Assembly: GCF_001411555.2 (NCBI RefSeq)
Contig: NC_049905.1
Location: 682,001 to 746,000 of the forward strand
Reading direction: 5' to 3'
DNA length: 64,000 bases
Origin: Juglans regia
Taxonomy: Eukaryota; Streptophyta; Magnoliopsida; Fagales; Juglandaceae
Part shown: in pieces, positions 45,660-56,701 of the stretch
Position numbering within the stretch: the stretch's first letter is position 1
How the letters are laid out: each line of letters begins with the position of its first letter
Program-made: the position numbers and the translations under genes
The notes under the pieces: model-generated
The model's database searches: none
What the model saw: the letters and a program-made list of their open reading frames with translations, nothing else
What the model was told of the DNA's origin: nothing

Positions 45660-46620
45660 GTCGATGGAGTGAATCACTCTCTTTCAGTATTTTATAAAGA
45701 GGGGTAAAAAAAAAAAAAAATCTCTTGTTTCTTTATCTTCTATTATTTTATCTGTCAGTTAGCACATGCTTTGGTAATTTGATCATTTATTGACTGGTGG
45801 TTAGCTTTGATGATTTCATTGAAGAAAAGATCCATCAATAATGTTTATGCACAGTTGATAATTTCAGAAAAAGAGAGATGACAATGATTCATGTAAAGAC
45901 GTTTTCAATTCTATCATGTCTTGATGCAGAGTAGCCAGCCAGAAGTTGCAATTATCCTACTTTTTCAAAATGTTTGTCCTGATCAGATGGCCTACAACCA
46001 AAGAAAGGAAACTTCGTGGACATTGCCTTTGAAAAAGAAAGATAAAAACATTTTACCAGCATTCACCATTTAATGCATGCATGCATGCATGGTCCCCTTA
46101 TTAAATATCTCAAAGGAAATCATCCCTTGTGGTGCTAAGTGGACCACAAAGTCCGGTGGGCAAGAAATTAATGTCTTGATGCAGAGTAGCCAGCCAGAAG
46201 TTGCAATTATCCTACTTTTTCAAAGTGTTTGTCCTGATCAGATGGCCTACAACAAAAGAAAGGAAACTTCGTGGACATTGTCTTTAAAAACGAAAGATGG
46301 CAATCCATAAAAACATTTTACCAGCATTCACCATTTCTTGCAAGAAGTGAATGAAAGACCTCCCTCGTGAGATGCCATTTTGTCAAATAACAACGCCGCA
46401 ATTAATTAAGGGAGGCAAAGAGCAATGCAACTCCAACCCTCAGCCATATCATGTTTTCTAATTGGCCGAAAGAATTTGGCAAAGAATAGTCAAGAAAGCT
46501 TAGTTTGATTCCTTTTGGGACAACTGATCAATGTGGTCATCCATTCAACTTCACAGTGAAGACGACCTTTGAATAAATAAATGGACAGATAACACTCTCT
46601 TTCAGTATTTTTCTATCTTT
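45660..46620. repeat. Repeat modules A and B with 255-bp tandem duplication
   Basis: The stretch starting GTCTTGATGCAGAGTAGCCA near 45918 recurs 255 bases later near 46173, continuing through GTTGCAATTATCCTACTTTT and GAAACTTCGTGGACATTG. The wider module (CCATCAATAATGTTTATGCA, GATGACAATGATTCATGTAA, ATCTCAAAGGAAATCATCCC) also occurs at 55260-55810 and in shorter form at 46950-47160 and 56930-57390. Open frames across it are not conserved in phase. The unit is not a gene I can identify. Confidence 0.7.
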
Positions 46621-46629
46621 TGTTATTTT

Positions 46630-46710
46630 ACTTCACCCCCACCTCAGCCATATTTTTTTCTTTAGAATGAAAGAAATCAAAGGAAAAAGAAGGAATGAAG
46701 GTTAATAATG
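46630..46710 (-). pseudogene. CNL start-region relic 1
   Basis: On the minus strand the order TTCTTTCATTCTAAAGAAAA, ATGGCTGAGGTGGGG matches the leader and first codons (MAEVG) of the CNL at 35472 (TTCATTCCAAAGAAGCAAAC, ATGGCCGAGGTGGGA). After about seven codons the frame stops. It is a short relic, so the assignment is tentative. Confidence 0.45.
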
Positions 46711-46949
46711 TATGAAGCTGATCAAAACCAGGTTGCAAGCTATATTTTGCTTCCCATGTGCCCAAAGATTTGGCCATGTTTGGTTATGAAACATGGATGA
46801 AGTTTATTATTCAAAAACATAAGTCATGACATGAAATCAAACATAGATGCAAAGAAATTTCGTTTTCGTGCTTTTCTATTTTTGTTTCGTTATTCTTTTG
46901 TCCATTTTGCTTTTCCCTCTCTTTAGAAATTGAAAAGAGAGAATCTTTT

Positions 46950-47160
46950 ATGTGGCAAAGGTCATTTGATCATTGATTGATTGGTGGTGAGCATTGAATT
47001 CTGTTTATGGATTGAATCATGTCTATCCTGATGAGATGGCCTACCACCAAAACAAAGAGAAACCTCGTGGATATTTGCTTTGAAAATGAGAGAATATGGC
47101 AATCCATGTAAATTAAACATTTTACCACCATTCACCATGTAATGCATGCTCCATGTAGTT
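46950..47160. repeat. Repeat module C (short form)
   Basis: CCTGATGAGATGGCCTACCA, GAAACCTCGTGGATATT and ATTTTACCACCATTCACCAT align with modules at 45960-46060 and 57070-57370. No coding region. Confidence 0.55.
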
Positions 47161-47309
47161 ATTTCTATTGATCATATTGGCAATACGTTAATGACTACAA
47201 ATCTCTTCAAGTTCCATTTTTTTTTTTCTTTATGTTCTTCAAGTTCCACATGATGAAGGGTCTGGACTCTGGAATCCATTAATCTAGAATGATAAAAATA
47301 AAATGTAAT

Positions 47310-48560
47310 TATTTAATTTGATTATAATGCTCTCATCCGCGTATATGATGAGATGAACCAAAAAGATATGTTGAATTCCAAACTTGTGTAATTGGGATGG
47401 TTATACCAAGTGCTGGAAGGAAACATGCTGCTGATACTTCAACTCTCCTTACTATTTTTACAAACTTAACAGTAAAATAGACATTCACATAGAACCAGAA
47501 TGTCTTTCTTTTTAACTGTTGAACGATAATCTTTCAGTCCGCTTATTGGACGACATTAAACCTCTTAATGCAGTCCCCTTCTTGATAAATTAAGTACAAT
47601 AATCTTATAAAATAAAAATACTAAGCAGCAATATATATACACTTCAGTAGTTGAATTGGTACGAATTTTATAATCACAATTATGACTTATGAGAACATAC
47701 AAGTGGGTAATGTAAAAAATAGAATTACAAACTTTCAGCCCATCCACTAATTACAAGTGGGTAATGTTAAAAAGTCTTCTGTAAGAAAATAGACAAGAAA
47801 TTTGGGAAAAGGCCTTCTACACCCATAAATTCGTAGAGCACAGAAAATCAAATTGTACAGCAATTTTTTTTTCAAAGTTCAGTGAGAAATGAGAATAGAA
47901 CGAAAAATGCATTTGGTTTTAGAAAAGAACAAAAAAACAATAAATAAGAAATAAACGCCTTGATTTAAAACACACTGCTTCTTGAGACACGGGTATTGGC
48001 ATTTTTGTGCTTGGATTTAGGACACAAATCCCAAAAAACAAGGATTTGGTACATGAGATTGTTCAACTGCTATGTGAAGAATGATCCAGATTGTACATTT
48101 CTGTAGAAATCTGGGAAACTTTATCAATCATTACCGACTTTTAACGCTCAGATTAATAAGCATGATCGTAGAGATTAGACAGATGGCTTCCATTTATGCA
48201 GCATTCCCTAAAGTTTTCTAGCTACTCCATTATTTCATCATTTGGGATCTCATGATTTTGGGAGTAACTAAGTAGAAATGCTTATTAGCAAAGCCCAAAT
48301 GATTGACAAAAGGTTTCAATGATTCTAAAATAAAATAAAAAAAATCATAAAACCTAATATAAAAAAACAAAAATTGCTTTGTATCACCTCTTTGTACATA
48401 CCTGTTGTTAACAGCAAATTCGGAAAGAACAATCTTGTCTCTTTCAGAATTCATAAGACTTGCTTAATCAGTGAAGATCATTTGATCCAGGTGCAACTTA
48501 TAAACATGATAAAACAAAAAGTTACAATCTATCATGAACTTACCCAACTCAACCCCCATT
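47310..48560. repeat. Second copy of the 22540-23480 segment
   Basis: Matches run in the same order as described for 22540-23480, interrupted by about 500 extra bases at 47600-48110 that resemble nothing else. No gene is recognised here. Confidence 0.75.
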
Positions 48561-48864
48561 CTACTCTACAGCCCTCTGCCCACCAAAACATACACGTACC
48601 ATTAATTAATTATAAGAAGTAACCTTTTTCTTAACTCGACCTTGGATCAGGAACTTCTCCAGGGCCAGGACCGAGGGTGAATGAGCATGCAAGTGATTCC
48701 TCGCATTCATCAATTTGTGTGATAAAAAAAGTTCCCCCATATATGCTAGCTAGCTAGTTAGTAATATTAATTGCCTACTTGCTATTGGATTATAACATGA
48801 TTCATTCAATGCCAATTTCACAATAACTAGCAGGAATAAGAAAGATTAAACTAATGACTATTGC
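48561..48864. other. Short unassigned region
   Basis: On the minus strand 48622-48720 reads ECEESLACSFTLGPGPGEVP followed by DPRSS and a stop, with no start or family match. Nothing else is seen. Confidence 0.3.
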
Positions 48865-49015
48865 TACGTCCGCAAAAACTTATAAAAAAACAATCTCATA
48901 ACGTGTTTCATCTAATTTGTTAAATTTATTTTATAATAAAAATAATTTTATAATACGACAAATTACATCAAGCACATCAATTTATAGATTGTTTTTGTGC
49001 AAACTTACAATATTT
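48865..49015. mobile_element. MITE, same family as 27620-27775, copy 3
   Basis: TCCGCAAAAACTTATAAAAA on the left and ATAGATTGTTTTTGTGCAAA on the right frame a core TTTATTTTATAATAAAAATA. Orientation is reversed relative to the other copies. Confidence 0.5.
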
Positions 49016-49101
49016 GAGCAAAAATGCTCAGTAAATTGGGAAAAGCAAAAACTAAAAGAAAATTTAAAGAAATAGAACGCATATTATATCCTACACTTAA
49101 T

Positions 49102-49264
49102 TCAGGTATGGCAATTGCGTTTGTAGTAGCTACAGTGCGTTTCTCCTCTCCTGTGACTTTGAGATTTCAGGGGCTCGCACGAAATGTACTTTTTACCCTT
49201 GCTACATTTGGATACAGGCGGTCTCTTTAAAGTTTTTGGAGTGTATCGAGAATTTGCAGCGAGC
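49102..49264 (-). pseudogene. RALF-like peptide gene, 3' half, cut off by the copia element
   Basis: On the minus strand, from the insertion point to the stop at 49102-49104, the frame reads ANSRYTPKTLKRPPVSKCSK, then KKYISCEPLKSQ and HCSYYKRNCHT. The four cysteines, spaced 8, 13 and 6 residues apart, are close to the RALF pattern (Cys-X9-Cys ... CSxxxxC). It continues in frame from the 5' half at 54233-54440 once the 5-bp target duplication is counted once. Together the two halves would encode 121 residues, a normal RALF precursor length. The mature peptide is diverged (no YISY.AL box), so RALF is my best call but not certain. Confidence 0.65.
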
Positions 49265-49521
49265 TGTGAAATTGTACAGAATTGGACAGAGAAGTAAAAA
49301 GAAAAAACAGATCAATGAAGAGATGTATTCTAGATTGAAAAATTCTCATTCAATTCAATTAATTATCTCTGTACAAATGACTCTATTTATATACTTGAAA
49401 ATGATCAATAATGCTGACCAACCATTGACATCTGGCATAACTAATTTAACTGTCAAGCCTTCTGTTTGGCTACTTGAGATTTTAACTCTAATTCTTCTAT
49501 TAGATTCTGGATATTCCAATA
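49265..49521 (-). repeat. 3' LTR of the copia element
   Basis: A 257-bp copy of the LTR at 53987-54232, with a 10-11 base insertion (extra TTGGACAGA near 49281-49291) and a few substitutions. On the minus strand it should begin TGTTGGAATATCC but begins TATTGG. It ends TTTCACA. The polypurine tract GACGGGGGG (minus strand) abuts it at 49522-49530. The pol frame runs on into it, to a stop at 49453. Confidence 0.9.
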
Positions 49522-52500
49522 CCCCCCGTCAAGATGAGAATGAATATTTATCATTCCCATCTTGCTAATAAGATGATGAAAGTTTAGACACCCGAGAGGT
49601 TTGGTTAGTATATCTGCCAATTGATACTTGGAAGGAATGTGGATGATTTTTATCAAACCCTCTTGCAATTTCTCTCTAACTAGATGACAATCCAGCTGTA
49701 TATGTTTTGTTCTTTCATGATGTACTGGGTTGGAAGCAATTTCTGAAGCAGGTTTGCTATCTGTGTATAGCAATGCAGCTTGAGAATGCTTTACCTTCAA
49801 ATCAGCCAACAAATAAAACAACCATTGAAGCTCACAGGTTGTAGTGGCTAAAGCTCTGTATTCAGCTTCTGCCGAGGACCTACTTACAGTAGGTTGCTTC
49901 TTTGATTTCCAAGATACAAGAGAATCTCTAATAAAAATTGTAAAACCAGTAACACTTCTCCTAGTGTCAATACATCCACCCCAATCACTATCAGAATATG
50001 CCTTTAAATGCAAATCAGATGAAGCCTTTAGGAATAAGCCTTGACCTGGTGTTGCCTTAACGTATCGAAGGACTCTCTCTGCAGCTTGTAAGTGCATAGT
50101 GTGAGGATTAGACATAAATTGACTGAGAGCTTGTACTGCATATGCTAAGTCTGGCCTTGTGATTGTTAGATAAAGAAGTCTGCCAATGAGTCTCCTATAG
50201 AATGCAGGATCAGATAATAAAGGACTTGGATCATTAGTGGTGAGTTTTAGATTTGATTCCATAGGAAAGCCAACTGGTTTAGAGCCAAAAAAACCACTAT
50301 CTCCCAACACATCTAGAGCATACTTCCGTTGGCATAAAGCAATGCCTTTTGCTGATCTTGCTACTTCAATGCCTAAAAAATATTTTAGCTCACCCAAATC
50401 TTTTATAGTAAAAGATTCATGAAGAAACCTTTTCACAGTAGCTATTTCTTCAAGATTATTGGAAGCTATTATAACATCATCAACATATATTAATAAAACC
50501 ATAAAACTTGTTGATGTTTGTCTGATAAAAAGACTTGAATCTGACTTTGCTTGACTGAAACCAAAATTTAGTAAAGATGAAAACAACTTTGAGAACCACT
50601 GCCTTGAAGCTTGTTTCAATCCATATAAACTCTTTTTGAGTTTACAAACCCATGGGTCATTTGAAGTTGAAAAACCTGGTGGCAATTGCATATAAACCTC
50701 CTCATTTAAGTCTCCATGCAAAAAAGCATTATTTACATCAAGTTGATGTAAATGCCATTGTTTAACTGCTGCAATAGCAAGAAGAACTCTAACTGTTGTC
50801 ATCTTTGCAACAGGAGAATATGTGTCAAAAAAATCAAGCCCCTCTTGTTGAGTATAGCCCTTGGCTACTAGTCTAGCTTTGTATCTTTCAACACTTCCAT
50901 CTGCCTTAAATTTCACTCAATATACCCACCTACAACCTATAGCAGTTTTGTTTGGAGGCAAAATTGCAAGATCCCAAGTTTTATTATGTTCAAGAGTTTT
51001 AATTTCATCAGTCATGGCAGTTTGCCAATGAGGAATTGAACTGGCTTGTTTGTAAGTTTTGGGTTCAAAAGTAGATGAAATAGCAGTAATGAAAGCTTTG
51101 TGTTTAGATGACAATCTGGAATCAGATAAGAAGGAAAATATAGAATGAGGCTTACCAGATAAAGAACAGCTTGAAGGTGCTTGAGTTGCTGAAGAAATCT
51201 TAGTCATATTACCACAATAGTAATTCTGCAAGTATTTAGGTAAATGCTTAGTTCTTTCAGACCTTCTAAGACTATTAGTATCATTGTTTACAGCAATTGG
51301 ATTTTCAGCAATTGAAGATTCCTGAACAGAAGTTATAGAAGGTGAATTTGTAGGAACAGAAGTTATAGAGACTGTTTTGTCTGGAATGCAGGAGATTGGT
51401 TCATATATTTGAGGAAAATCTGGAAAAACAAAAGGTGTATGAGTTTTATTTGGAATGGGAGGAAATGTAGATTCATGAAAAACTACATTTCGAGATACAA
51501 AATTTTTGAGAGTAGCTAAGTCAAGTACTTTCTACCCTTTTATGTTTGGTGGATAACCAAGGAAAAGACATTTTGTAGCTCTTGGCTGAAATTTGCCTCG
51601 GTTGCTTGTGATTGTACTAGCAAAACATAAACAATCAAAGACTTTGAAATAGTTGTAGTTTGGTGGCTTTTGAAATAAAAGATGGTATGGTGTTTGATTG
51701 TTTAGAATGGATGATGGAGTACGATTTATCAGATGTGTGGCTGTTAATACACAATCTGTCCAATATGATAAAGGTAGTTTTGACTGAAACATGAGAGATC
51801 TAGCTACATTCAATAGGTGTTGATGTTTTCTTTCAACCCTTCCATTTTGTTCAGGTGTTTCAACACATGATAATTGATGAATAATGCCATGCTCTTGATA
51901 GAAAGCAGGCATATTAAACTCTTGGTCATTATTTGATCTAAGAGTTTGAATATTAGTGTTGAAATGAGTATGAACATAAGCTAGAAAGTTGGTAAGAATT
52001 GCTCGAGTTTCTGTTTTGGTTTTCATTAGAAATAACCAAGTGAATCTTGTGTAATCATCAATAATAGTAAGAAAGAATCTATAACCAGAATATGAAGGAA
52101 TAGAAAAGGGTCCCCAAATATCGATGTGAACCAATTCAAAAGCTTTATTTGATTGACTGTTTGATACAGGAAAGGGTAGCTTTTTCTGTTTAGCTAATGG
52201 GCAAATCTCACAGACATTATTGTGAGTTGTCTTTACAGAAGAATCAGAACTGTTTATGAGTTGTATCTGTGTATTTGGAATATGGCCTAAACGAAAATGC
52301 CATAGATTAGAATTAACAGTACAAGATTCAACTAAAAAACTAGAAGGTAAACCAATTGAACTTGAAAGCATTTCATTATTTGCTTGAGCATATGGTTTTT
52401 GAAGATGGTATAGACCAGATTGAACTTCAGCAAGCCCAATCATCCTCCATTTACTGAGGTCCTGCAAGATACATTTGGATTGAAGAAAAAATAATCCAAT

Positions 52501-53928
52501 TGAATTGTCATTAGTTAATCTTGATGCAGAGACAAGATTAATGTTGAAGGATGGAGCATTGTGTAAAGTGATATCAGGAGAAAATTTGACAGATCCAGTG
52601 AAGATAATTGGAACTGTTTGTCCATTTGGTAAATGAACCTTGGAAGGTATTTTGGGCAAAACAATTGAATCAAATAGAAGAGGAGAACAGATCATATAAT
52701 TTGTTGCTCCTGTATCAAGAATCCAAGTAAATTGATTCTTTGATAAGGAAACTGTATTACAAGAAAAAAAATCACCTGAAGTAGATGCAACATTAGCAGT
52801 TGCATTAGAATTTATGTTTGAGTTGGAAAGGCTATTTGCAAGAGTGAGCAGATTTTGTATTTGCTCTTGAGAGAAAATTATGTTGGGGTTACTTGAATTT
52901 TGTTCCAAAACAATAGTATTATTTGCAGTGGGCAATTTTTGAAAATTTGTGGCTGCAGTTGGTGTAGAATTGAATCTTTTTCCTCTTGGGCCCTTTCATC
53001 CAGGAGGATATCCAATTAACTGAAAATATTTATCAACAAGATGACCCGAATAACCACAATGAGAGCAGATTGCATCTGACTTTCCTTTCTGCTTTGTGAA
53101 TCGAGTATTATTTGTTGAAACTGTTCTTGATGATTGTTCAGCAACCATTGCTTGTGAATCAAAAGAAATACCAATAGCATTAGTCAAAGACCTTTGACTC
53201 TCTTCTTGTAGAAGTAAAGAAAACACTCTGCTCATAGATGGTAAAGGAGATTGAAACAATAGTTGACTTCTAACTGCAGAATAGGAATCATGAAGACCCA
53301 CAAGAAACTTCATTACATAATCTGATTGTTGTCGATCTGTCAGATTCTTCAAAATATTACATGAACAACGATTAAGATTTCCACATCTGCAACTGGGAAT
53401 TGGTCTATAGCTGATGTATTCATCCCATAAAGCCTTGAATTCACTGAAATATTCAGTGACAGATTTAGAGTTTTGAGAAATAGAGCTTAAAGATTTCTCC
53501 AAAAAGAAAACTCTTGGTCCATCACTTCGAAGATATCTAACTCTTAGTTCTTCCCAAATATCAAAGGCATTTGTAAAATAAAGAAGACTACCACGAATTT
53601 CTTTGGCAATTGAATTCATGAGCCAAGACAGGACAAGATTGTTGGCTCTTAGCCAGGCAACACGAAGATAAGGATCATTAGTTATAGGTTGAACCAGAGA
53701 TCCATCAACAAAGGCAACTTTATTTTTTACTGTTAGAGCAATTAACATAGATCGACTCCATGCAATGTAATTCTCACCAGTGAATATCTCAGAAACCAGA
53801 AGTACACCAGGATTATCAGACGGATGCAAGTAGTAGCAGCTGGATGAATCATCAGAAAGATTCTGTACAGAGGCATTTGATGAAGGAGTATGTGCCATAG
53901 AAGCGTTTTCTTCAAGATTATCAGACAT
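49453..53928 (-). pseudogene. copia gag-pol polyprotein with in-frame stops
   Basis: One frame spans the element but has three stops. Gag (52996-53928): MSDNLEENASMAHTPSSNAS start, UBN2-like region and zinc knuckle CSHCGYSGHLVDKYFQLIGY, in which the last Cys is Tyr. A TGA replaces Trp at 52996. Protease: TWILDTGATNYMICS. Integrase: LWHFRLGH, WGPFSIPS, IDDYTRF, then LRSNNDQEF where families have SDNG (catalytic Asp replaced by Asn), and EQNGRVERKH. A TAG at about 51532 follows GYPPNIKG. Reverse transcriptase: [14 protein letters not shown] and YVDDVIIAS, preceded by a TGA after CRWVY at about 50917. RNase [30 protein letters not shown] and LADILTKPL. No frameshifts were seen. Protein functions are those of the family. 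Confidence 0.92.
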
Positions 53929-53978
53929 TGTAGATCAAGAAAGATCAAGAAAGCAGCGGAAAAGTGTTTATTCTCGAT

Positions 53979-53986
53979 GATACCAT
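53979..53986 (-). promoter_or_regulatory. Primer binding site of the copia element
   Basis: Directly inside the 5' LTR the minus strand reads TGGTATCATCGAG. The first eight bases are complementary to the 3' end of plant initiator methionine tRNA, the usual primer for copia elements. The match ends at base 8-9. Confidence 0.75.
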
Positions 53987-54232
53987 GTGAAATTGTACAG
54001 AGAAGTAAAAAGGAAAAACAGATCAATGAAGAGATGTATTCTAGATTGAAAAATTCTCATTCAATTCAATTAATTATCTCTGTACAAATGACTCTATTTA
54101 TACACTTGAAAATGATCAATAATGCTGACCAACCATTGACATCTGGCATAACTAATTTAACTGTCAAGCCTTCTGTTTGACTACTTGAGATTTTAACTCT
54201 AATTCTTCTATTAGATTCTGGATATTCCAACA
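53987..54232 (-). repeat. 5' LTR of the copia element
   Basis: A 246-bp LTR; on the minus strand it starts TGTTGGAATATCCAGAATCT and ends with CAATTTCACA, the canonical TG...CA. It abuts the primer site on one side and the CGAGC target duplicate on the other. Confidence 0.92.
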
Positions 54233-54440
54233 CGAGCATTCGGCTTATTTCAGAATCGAACCATTGGTGTGGTTCGTCCATGTCAATAAGGGAGGTGACG
54301 TTGTCCTGGAATATTGAAGCATCAGCAGCAGCAACACTCGCTCCACAATGGCCTTTGTGCAGCAAAATCATCACCAGAAGAATTGCCAGGATCCGATGAT
54401 CACCGCTAGCACCACCACTCTTTGCCGTTTCACCCACCAT
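54233..54440 (-). pseudogene. RALF-like peptide gene, 5' half
   Basis: From the ATG at 54438-54440 the frame gives MVGETAKSGGASGDHRILAI, a hydrophobic signal-like segment (LLVMILLHKG), then NVTSLIDMDEPHQWFDSEIS and RML, where the copia LTR begins. FDSEIS.ML resembles the MDSEISRR.L box just before the mature peptide of RALF precursors, although the usual dibasic RR is not present. RALF peptides are secreted and bind FERONIA-type receptor kinases. The rest of the gene is at 49102-49264. Confidence 0.65.
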
Positions 54441-54669
54441 CTCAACGCCTCTTTGTGAGCCCTTAACTTGATCAGGAGCTTTGTTGTCGGCGAACTAGAA
54501 GACTAGTGCGTTTTGAATGAGGAGTTACAGAAGAGTACTACTCCGTTTTTAAAGACATTGTACGTTGATAATTATGATCACAACGCCCTATGAAATGACA
54601 AGAAAAGCCACTTTTTGCATCTGTGGATATATATGCAGCTGTTGTATGGTGCATGTGAACGCAGCCCAA

Positions 54670-54803
54670 TTGTATTGCTCATTGTCTAGTAAAGTAAAGG
54701 ATGCACTAAAATTTTCTGAAAAGAGCATTTCAATGGAGGGAGTACCTCCTTATATCCAACATCTGATTTAAATGAATGAAGAAAGTTTGTTTACTCAAAA
54801 AAA
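54670..54803 (+). mobile_element. Short retroposed fragment with 17-bp target duplication
   Basis: The insert of 134 bp ends with poly-A (about 54797-54804) and lies between perfect direct repeats ATGTGAACGCAGCCCAA at 54653-54669 and 54804-54820. Its own sequence reads KDALKFSEKSISMEGVPPYI in one frame, resembling the end of a LINE ORF, followed by AATGAATGAAGAAAGTTTG before the A-run. Most likely a strongly 5'-truncated LINE. Confidence 0.85.
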
Positions 54804-54820
54804 ATGTGAACGCAGCCCAA

Positions 54821-55250
54821 AATTACACTGAGAAAATACCAAAATGGTAGAAAAGAATATGGGAAAATACTTTGTGTCCCGACAAAGCATGCCGATAATG
54901 GTTCCGATATATATTTTTTTACTTAGTAATTAAGTAATTATTTTCAATAATGTTGTGAATGTATTTTTCAAAATTTTTAAGAGAACTAAAAAAATGCATG
55001 AAAAAGACATCTCATAACCCACAATAATAGGGATCCCCGACGAGAAAGGACAATGCCACTAGTTCCAACAGATACTTCCATCCGATCACGGCAATTACAG
55101 GTTTTTTTTTTAAATATTTAAAAAATATATATATAGATTCAAAAAGCATTTCCCCATGAGAAAATCATCTGCTCACTCCTTCATTACATTAACCTTTTCA
55201 CATCTGGTAGCTCTCAAATAAAACATTTACCATTAATGTTTCTGTGTCGG
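54821..55250. other. Gene-free region with MITE-like core
   Basis: TTTACTTAGTAATTAAGTAA and TTTTTAAGAGAACTAAAAAA near 54915-54990 resemble the Mutator-type MITE core. Possible ends at GTGTCCCGACAAAGC and GACGAGAAAGGACAAT are not supported by a duplication. Confidence 0.35.
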
Positions 55251-55259
55251 TGGTGGAGT

Positions 55260-55810
55260 GAAAGCGGCTAATACTTCAAATACTCTATTTCAGTTTTTAC
55301 AGAGGGGTAGAAAATATTTCTCGGTCTTTTATTATTTTATCTGTCAGTTGGCACATACTCTGGTCATCGAGCATTTATTGATTGAATATATGCATATCAT
55401 AACATTTCACTGAAGGAAAGACCCATCAATAATGTTTATTCAATGTTGATAATTTCAGAAAAAGATCATTGCTGGGAGATGACAATGATTCATGTAAGAC
55501 GTTTTCAATTCTACCCTGTCTTGATGCAGAGTAGCCAGCCAGAATTTGCTGCTCAGATACCATTTTCTTCGTTGATGAGCTCCCCCAACCAACAATGCTT
55601 GTCCCGAGTCCTGACTCTTGATGAGATGTTCTACCACCAAGAAAGGGAAACTTGGTAGACATTGCATTTGAAAATGAGAGAGATGGCAATCTAAAAAAAC
55701 ATTTTATGATCACCATTCACCATTTAATGCATGCATGGCCCCTTATTAATATCTCAGAAAGGAAATCATCCCTTGTGGTGCTAAGGGAACGAAGAGTCAA
55801 AAAGTGTCTG
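55260..55810. repeat. Repeat module D
   Basis: Follows module A closely: TTATTTTATCTGTCAGTTGG (55332-55351), CCATCAATAATGTTTATTCA, GATGACAATGATTCATGTAA, TTGATGCAGAGTAGCCAGCC and ATCATCCCTTGTGGTGCTAA. An extra segment near 55545-55610 is not in module A. Confidence 0.65.
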
Positions 55811-56214
55811 ACATAGATGAACCTCCTCCACAAAGTTTTATCTCTGCCCTTTCTTTCCCAACATTAATTAGACATTAAATATCAACGACCCCAACGGGCC
55901 CCTCCTTTCTTCCCTATAACTATTTGGTAACAATATTGCAAGTGACTTCATGGTAAACTACAATATTAATTATCCAGAAAATGAATTTCAAAAAAACTGA
56001 TTACAAATTGATTTAAAGTATATCAATTTCTAATTTTTTATTTTAAAGATAGATTTAAAGTGCCATATCAAATTACGGGAGTTTTAGTTAAATTTGTTAA
56101 ATTAGCAGATGTCACCTAGTCTTAGTTACAATAATTTACTTTATGAAACAAGTTACTTTATCATAGCAAAGTAAAAGGAAAAAGAAAAAAGAAAAAAGTA
56201 AAATTTAAAAACAC

Positions 56215-56662
56215 GTTGATAAATTGCAGAGAGTAACTACATCTGAAAAGATGACCAAAAAAAACTCAAAACCGTTCATCTCAATGAATCATGGCATATT
56301 GTTGAAACATTTGTACTCATAATAAGGGCTGAGAAAGCAGTTGATGACCATTTTATCAAATAACGCTCCAAAGAAGGGAAAGAGCAATGCCACTCCAACC
56401 TCTGCCATGGCTGAAAGAACGTCTGAGTTAATTAGGGAATTGGAAAAAATGAGCGCATAAATTAAAACAAAAACTGTTGATTAGATAACTACTACTCGAT
56501 CTGTGTGGTAGAAATGGTGCAAAAGAATAGTCAAGAAAGCTTAGTTTGATTCCTTTTGGGACAACTGATCAATGTGTTCATTAGAGGTGGGCTGCACTTC
56601 ACACTCAACTTAGGAAATAATGTGCATCCAATATTCAACTTCACAGTGAAGACGACCTTTGA

Positions 56663-56701
<39 letters not shown>

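Larger units (their letters stand above)
49265..54232 (-). mobile_element. Ty1/copia LTR retrotransposon, nearly complete, with 5-bp target duplication
   Basis: The 4,968-bp element has two LTRs (49265-49521 and 53987-54232), direct repeats CGAGC on both sides (49260-49264 and 54233-54237), a primer site TGGTATCA (minus strand, 53979-53986) next to the 5' LTR, and a polypurine tract beside the 3' LTR. Order gag, protease, integrase, reverse transcriptase, RNase H identifies Ty1/copia. The LTRs are very alike, so the insertion is fairly recent, but coding damage means this copy is not autonomous. It is inserted in the RALF-like gene in the same orientation. Confidence 0.95.

Noticed and set aside
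39552..55390. Possible CRISPR-like array of 50-base repeats
   Set aside because: The spacing is irregular, units are diverged, there are no unique equal-length spacers, and the host is a plant.
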